A stretch of DNA of 64,000 nt, from assembly GCA_038380795.1 (NCBI GenBank), contig CM076280.1:6807501-6871500 (forward strand), read 5' to 3'. A program made the position numbers and the translations under genes. Of this stretch, positions 58,001-64,000 are shown one piece after another. The DNA is from Pyrocephalus nanus (lineage: Eukaryota > Chordata > Aves > Passeriformes > Tyrannidae). Position 1 is the stretch's first letter. Every line of letters begins with the position of its first letter. The notes beneath the pieces are model-generated. The model was not told the DNA's origin. It saw only the letters and a list, made by a program, of their open reading frames with translations, and did no database searches.

Positions 58001-61000
58001 GGAAAGAGGAAGATGTGTTGAGCTCCTCTGTCCCACTGCAAGGGTGTGAGAAGGAAGAACACAGACAAGCTGTTACTTTTCTGTTTGTGCAATGCAGGAA
58101 GCACTGCTTGGAGAGGAGCAGGGCCAGGGATCCTGCCCAGGCAACCCCATCTCCCCTGCTTGTTCAGCCTCTCCCCAGAGCCAATCCCACTTACTTTCAA
58201 GCACTCCAAGAACAGTTTCATGCCGCTGTAGTTAAGGAACATCTCACAGTTATCTGGGGTCTCATCAGTGATGTTCCACAGGGCACTCCAGGAGAACTCC
58301 ATCACCTGGTCACACTAGAGAGTCAAAGAAGGGACAGAATCAGAGCTTCTCCAATGTGGAGCCTAATGCAGACCAACCACTTGTTTCCTCTCTGGCATCA
58401 CCCCACATGGCTCCAGAGGTAAGAAAACCTTGTTATTCACTTTCAACTTGTCAGCAAGTGGGTTTTTTTGTTTAATATTTTTGCTTCCCTGTCACATTTC
58501 CCTGCCCTCAGCCTGGGACAAGAAGTTCTGCAGTGTCAGCTGAGATGTCTTGTGTTTGTTAGACAAGCTGAGCTGGCACTCTGGGCTGATCTCCAGGCCT
58601 AAGTCAGGCTGAAGAGAAAATACTCTGTGTTTTTTGGGGCAACACTCACCGTTTTATCAGCCAACTTCTTCTGAATCAGCTTTAGCATTGTCTGTGGGCA
58701 AAGGAAGGGGAAGAGTGAGAAACAGTTCAGAAATCACAGAGCTAAAACTTGACTGCTGTGGGACTGCAGTGGCCAATTTTCAGGCATATTCAATTTTGAT
58801 CCTTTGTGGAGAACCTACTTGGTACCCCTTTCTTTAACCCACTGGGACTGGGTTGTGTGCAAAGGTGCAGGTATTTACAGAGCTGAACTGTGCCAGTCCC
58901 TGAACTGTTGAGTTTGTGGCTGAGTCAGTTTTGATCTGTATGAGAAAGTCTGGGATGTGGCATAACTGCCCCAGAGCACTGGCCTCTGCAGCTCCTGGAA
59001 AAGCTGAGGGATGTGGGTTGACACGATTTGGGAAGCTGATGCAAACTTGAGGAGAAAGAGAAGGAGTGAATCACAAGGTGGTACCAGCTGTGGAAATGAC
59101 ACGATGTGGTGAGGAGGTACAGCCTGTACGAGCTCACGGTGCTTCCCAGGCCTCCCAGCCAGCCTGTCTCTGGGATCATGGCTTCCAGTGCTGGGAAGCA
59201 ACTAAAGGGGGCTCCAGGAAGGGTTAGCACTGCTGGGACACTGCTTCCCTCCTGTGATACTGTGAGGCTGGATCACAGCTGGCTGGGTTTGGTGGATGGC
59301 TGCAAGGGAAGCGTGCTGGGCTGGGTTAAGGGTAAGCAGACACCCTGGGACCATACCAACCATGACAAACCCCATCTTGCCCACAGCTTCTTTGTGGTCG
59401 TTGTCCACCTGGCAGACCAGGGCGTTGCAGAGGTGCACGGCGATGCGCTGGATGGACTCGTCCTGCCGGCTCTGGTTGAGGATGTTGAGCAGCAGCTCGT
59501 TGACCCTCCGGTACTGGAACTCCAGCTCCTCGGGAATGCTGAAGTTACACAGTGTCAGGCAGCAGTTCCGCTGCACCTGGGCCAGAAGGAGGAAAATGCT
59601 GGGCCAGGTGGCTACAAAACCACAGGCCCCATCACTTCGTGTTTCCTTTCTGCTTTGTACTGAATCCATCTTCTTGCCTCACTACAACTACTAAAATTTC
59701 AACTACCCTTCTGTTTAGTGCTGTGCTTTAGCCATGCTCTGTCAGTACCCTCTTCTGTCACTCCAGTCTCACAGGGACACACAATTATCCAGGGCCCACT
59801 GCTTTCCAAGCCAGTTCCTCGCTGCCTGCAAGCTCAGCTGGCTTCCAGTCCAGAGATATGGAATGTTCCTTTCCATGGACTCAATATCCCCAATGCCTGC
59901 ACCTGTCTGACACCACAGTCAGTGCACAACCTTTGACCACTATCCATGGAAAAAAAGGAGCCTTGCTATCATCACTTTCCCCCCCTTTTTCTGGAGAATA
60001 TCACAGGGATAAGGGAACACCCTGCATGTAATTTCCATCACTGAGCGAAGGCAAGGAGCAGACCTGGGCAATCCCTTCTCTGCCTTGACCCATTCCCTGG
60101 AGGCTGAGGAGACCCAGATGCTGACACCAGGCTAAAGAAACAAGATAAGGGAAGGAGGGAGCTGAAGGAGCCTGGTGTGCTCTTACTGTGACCTCCTGGT
60201 AGGACTCCATGCCGTTGAGCACCACCTGGATGACCTGGCGCCGCAGCTTCACGCTCTGCTCCATGCGGTACTCGGAGTTGGTCAGGTAGAACAGCGCTGC
60301 GCTGCCCGTCACCTGGATGTTTTTGTCATCCTTGTGGCACTTGAGGGCTGTGATCACCAGCTGTGGAGAAGCAACGTGGAGCTTGAGTGCCACTGACTGG
60401 CTGTGGAGTCTCGGAGTGACCGCTGAACGCCCGTGAGGAACGCGTGGCCCGGGCGTTTCGGGAACGCGCTTACGAAATGAAGGAGAACCAGTTCCACTGC
60501 ACTGCTGGAACTTTCTCCAGAATGGTTTCCCAGGGTGAAAAAAAAAAGAGTGGGACCAGAAAATTTCCCTTGTGAGGCAGAGGCAAAGGCTCACCTGCAG
60601 GGCTCTCAGCAGCTGGCTGCAGCGCTCGATGCGGGCGATGTCGAACAGGAGGTTGATGGCACGGGACGTGATCTCCGGCCGGTGCTCCGTGTAAGCCTCG
60701 ATGGCATTCAGGACTTGCTCTTCGTTCTTGTCTCCACTCACCTGGCACAGGGGAACAAAAACAGTCAGGGAGGAAATTATGGAGGAGGATGCAGATTTCC
60801 TGCATTATCAACTAGGTACTGAAAGGTCAGAGCTCAGTTGTCACAACCGAGACCCGAAGAACTCCCCTCTACTGGCAGCCAGTAATTCTCACATTCTTTC
60901 AACTCCTACCAGGCTCCCACTGCCCACATTCCTGCAGCCCCCTTACCTTGTAGGCTGGAATATGTGTCAGGCGGCAGAGGGATGTTTCAAAAAGGCCCAA

Positions 61001-63809
61001 GAACTGGAGTGGCCGTTTGAGCCCCCTGAAGGGAGCAATGCTGCTCTTTGCTGGCTCAATGCTGGGGGGAAAAAAAAAGAGATTGCTCATGTTGGTACCG
61101 TGTTTGTTCAGGTGTCAGCCCTCCACTCACCCTGTACTGCCTCATGACCAGAGTGATGATGGCTACCCTTCACTTTACACCAGCCAGCTGCTCCTGAACT
61201 TTACTCTAGAAGTTCATCCCAGGTGATCCTGAGTGAAGGGTGAATGTGTGAATAGAACTGAATAGCAGTAAGTAGAATCCATGCAGACAGCATGCAGCTT
61301 TCCCAGGTAGAATTTGTCCTGGAAATTCACTGGTTGGAGTGAACATTTCCTCTTAAAGGGCTGTGGATTTCATTGTGGATCCAAAGTATTTGCAAAGTGG
61401 GCTTCATGTCATCTGACAGACTAAATCTGCTTCTGGGAGCAAGCAGGAACACTGTTTTTGCTGCCATGTTCCTTATTGACCAAGAGCCAGTGCATTTTCA
61501 CCAGCTCTGGAGGAAAGGAGCCACTACTGTCCCACTTATTTGCTTCTGTTCAGTAAGTGCTTCATAGGAGGGCAGAGTTTTTGGCTGAGCTGGAAAACCA
61601 AACCTCTGGCTATGCTTCTCCCAAGATTTGCAAGGGTTGATCTGCCCAGTATCCAGGTCAAATCTGAAAACAGGCCTTAAGATTCCAAGCTGCTAAAACA
61701 CTGAGCCCTCCTGTGAGTACAGACTCAGTGTGTAAATGTTCTGTCTCAAGAGGGCCTGGATTTCAGTGAGGGTAAGAATGTTCTGTGTAGGAAGCACGTA
61801 CAGAGCTTTGGAGTCCTTGCAGAAATAATCCTGCAGGAGATCCCTGGGAGAATGTCCCCATACCTTGTCTGGCCCATCTTCTCCTCCATGCTGGGGATGG
61901 TGCAGTTCTCCAGCATGGTGTGCCCTGAGATGTCGAGCGAGCTGAGGTTCACCAGGTTCTCCACAAACAGGTTCAGAACCCGCCGGGTCAGCTTGAACTT
62001 GTAATAACTGGACAGGTGATCTCGGGAGATATCCAAGTGCCTGCAGGTGACAGAGAGCATCTCAGAGCCTGGAGAGCATCAGCTGGGGCTTCTGCCTCTC
62101 TACCAGAGGAAAAGGACAAGCAAATGTGATTAGTATTTATTATTATGTCCTTCCCAGGGTACAGGAATGTGGTTCTGTAGGCTCTGGCAGCAGCAGGCCC
62201 TGTGTGTAACCAAAGCACACAGATATCAGGTAGAGGTGTACCTGGAAGGGAGCACAGTGAATCATCTGGCCACACAGCACAAAGCAAATGGCTCCAGGCT
62301 CAGGAACTGCCTTTCCCAAGCTCCATCACAGCAGCCACCTGAATATTTCTGCCTGGAGATTAAGATGCACCAGAGGATCTTTGCATCCCCAGACACGTAT
62401 CTTGCCTCATCTCGCAAATTAAGTTACACAAGGTTTTGTCTGCTTCCCCAATCTTTTAATTTTTCCACCTCAGGCTAGTACTCTGTCCTGACTTCTTTCA
62501 GGTGTTTAAATGCTTAAGCTTTGGGGAAATCCTGCTGCTGTGGGAGTGGTGGGACAAACAGACCCACATGGTGTGCAGGTGGGGTCCCTTACAGGGCAGG
62601 GGATAAGATCCTTGAGAGAGACTTTTCTGAACTTCCTGAAACTGGAGACAGCATCCCACTCACAAAAGTGTCTTCTACCTGTTGCAGAGCAGGTTTCATT
62701 GCAAGTCAGTGGAAGTTAAAGTACAGAGATTTAGAAAATGTTATCCAGAATGTTCCCTGGGACTCCAGAGTGTATGTTAATGTGCCTGAAGTCAAGGGAG
62801 ATGATGCTAAAGCCATTCAAAGCATCCTTCCTATGAATAGTAAGGCCTTTCTCCTTGGTTTGGGAAGTCCTGGATTGCTTTCCCAACACCACTGTGAGGT
62901 TTGAATAGCGATTGTCTCAGCTCTGGTTCAGGAAGTTGTTTCATTGTCAACACTCTTGGGTCAGAGGCACTCATTTGTTGACACTGCTTGTTCCCTTGGT
63001 TGCCCCATCCATGCACAGTGGGCTTTCCATGGAGCACAGCCAGGAGACAGCCTGAGCTCAGAGCCTTTCCTAGTTTTATCTCAGAGCCAGGCTTAACCTT
63101 TGTGAATCCCTGTCTGATGAATGGTTTGGAGGGCTGAGTTTCTGCTAAGTGGTGTCTTTTCACAAGTAAGATTCAGGCTGGCTTTGGACGTGTCAGACAT
63201 GTGCAGTGTCAATGAGTGAGCCTGTTCACAGGAAGGTTCATAACCTGAACCCAGCAGGTTATAAGGTCAGAAGCACCCAGAGGTGCCTCTCTGTTATCAG
63301 GCATGTAGATCATTCCTAAGAGACCTCTTCCTATCAGTGGGAAAAGGAGAGACAAGGGAGAACAGATCTGACCTGAGCTTGCGGAGCTGTGCGATCACTT
63401 GGATGTGCTCCTCTGACAGGTCCATGTTGTAAAGCACTAAGGAAACCAGAGTGTCCTTCCACTGGGTGAGGAATCCCACGTCATTGAGCTGGATCCCAGA
63501 GAGATCCAGAGCTGCCAGGGAGGCCAGAGGCCTCAGCAGGCTCTCCACGTTCACCCCCTCGATCAGGCGGCCCAGGTTCAGGAAGCGCAGGCGGCTGAAG
63601 CCTTCGAAGGTAAAGTCCTTGACCAAGACCTGGCGGGTGGGGTTCACCAGACAGTCATCCTCACACCCCCCGGGGTTCTCCTCCTCGTAGAAGATATTGC
63701 AGCAGCCAAAGAGGCTCAGGGAGATCAGTGTGTGGCTGAAGCTCACCAAGGTTTGCAGGCTCTTGGCTGTCAGCTTCTCACAGTTAGTCAGGTAGAGCTC
63801 AACGAGGTC
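55035..63809 (-). CDS. ZER1: ZER1, CUL2 E3 ligase substrate receptor for Gly/N-degrons (N-terminus beyond right edge)
   Basis: ZYG11-family substrate receptor of the Elongin B/C-CUL2 ubiquitin ligase; the family recognises N-terminal glycine degrons. Minus-strand coding exons: 63373-63809, 61864-62040, 60947-61061, 60595-60741, 60187-60360, 59361-59576, 58650-58691, 58195-58314, 57654-57769, 57378-57566, 56359-56456, 55975-56077, 55035-55092; 663 codons plus stop, phases agree. About 100 N-terminal residues, including the expected VHL-box region, lie outside. The largest exon begins DLVELYLTNCEKL and, with the next, forms the leucine-rich repeats. Later exons form the ARM-like repeats, with SALWNITDETP in the region that lines the degron pocket in the family. 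The last exon encodes the short tail ending MDTSR, separated by an intron of about 880 bases. The donor at 59360 is GTTGGT, a weak match. Introns contain nothing else recognisable. Confidence 0.95.
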
Positions 63810-64000
63810 CTGGGAAAAGGGAAATCAAGGTTAGAGATACTTAAAGTGCTCACCCCGTTTGCTCCACACCTCCCACTGGGACAGCCTGAGACCACATATC
63901 ACCAGTGTCCCCCTCCCATTCCCTGCAGTGGCTCTGGGAGCTGAGAAGGGCAGAAGCTGATGTTGTTCCTAAAGTGGAGGATGGAGCCTTGGGAATCTGT
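63810..64000 (-). other. ZER1: ZER1 intron reaching the right edge
   Basis: Sequence upstream (minus strand) of the acceptor at 63810. No further coding exon is recognised. The missing N-terminal exons should lie to the right of the window. Confidence 0.7.

Overview
This window is nuclear DNA of a vertebrate, almost certainly a bird. It holds five intron-containing protein genes with GT-AG introns, CpG islands at gene starts, AATAAA polyadenylation signals, and pieces of CR1 retroposon, the dominant avian LINE. There are no bacterial operons, no CRISPR array and no recognisable RNA gene. The species cannot be named from the sequence alone.

Layout, left to right: (1) the 5' end of DYNC2I2 (WDR34, a dynein-2 intermediate chain of cilia) on the minus strand at 87-1746, running off the left edge, with its CpG-island promoter at about 1750-2160; (2) about 11.7 kb without a recognised gene, with a 41-bp tandem duplication, an AT-rich patch and a 3' CR1 copy (13424-13740); (3) SET (TAF-I beta), plus strand, 14622-20763, complete in 8 coding exons (277 aa), inside a large CpG island; (4) 5.6 kb gene-free, including a sharply bounded GC-rich block; (5) PKN3, plus strand, 26375-41724, 22 coding exons giving a 950-aa model; (6) ZDHHC12, minus strand, 44741-48291, 5 exons (261 aa), convergent with PKN3; (7) a spacer with a short CR1 3' end; (8) ZER1, minus strand, 55035-63809, 13 exons, reaching the stop codon but missing about the first 100 residues, which lie beyond the right edge.

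The order and strands match, as I know it, the human 9q34.11 neighbourhood DYNC2I2-SET-PKN3-ZDHHC12-ZER1, so this is a conserved syntenic block, not an operon. The genes have separate jobs: ciliary transport, histone chaperoning/PP2A inhibition, Rho-regulated kinase signalling, protein S-acylation, and CUL2-dependent Gly/N-degron recognition. I see no undescribed multi-gene system. The best leads are regulatory or splicing details: a perfect RFX X-box in the DYNC2I2 promoter, an in-frame 96-nt intron in PKN3, a NAGNAG acceptor in PKN3, a frame-preserving minisatellite joined to the ZDHHC12 start, and competing splice donors in ZER1 that could switch on decay.
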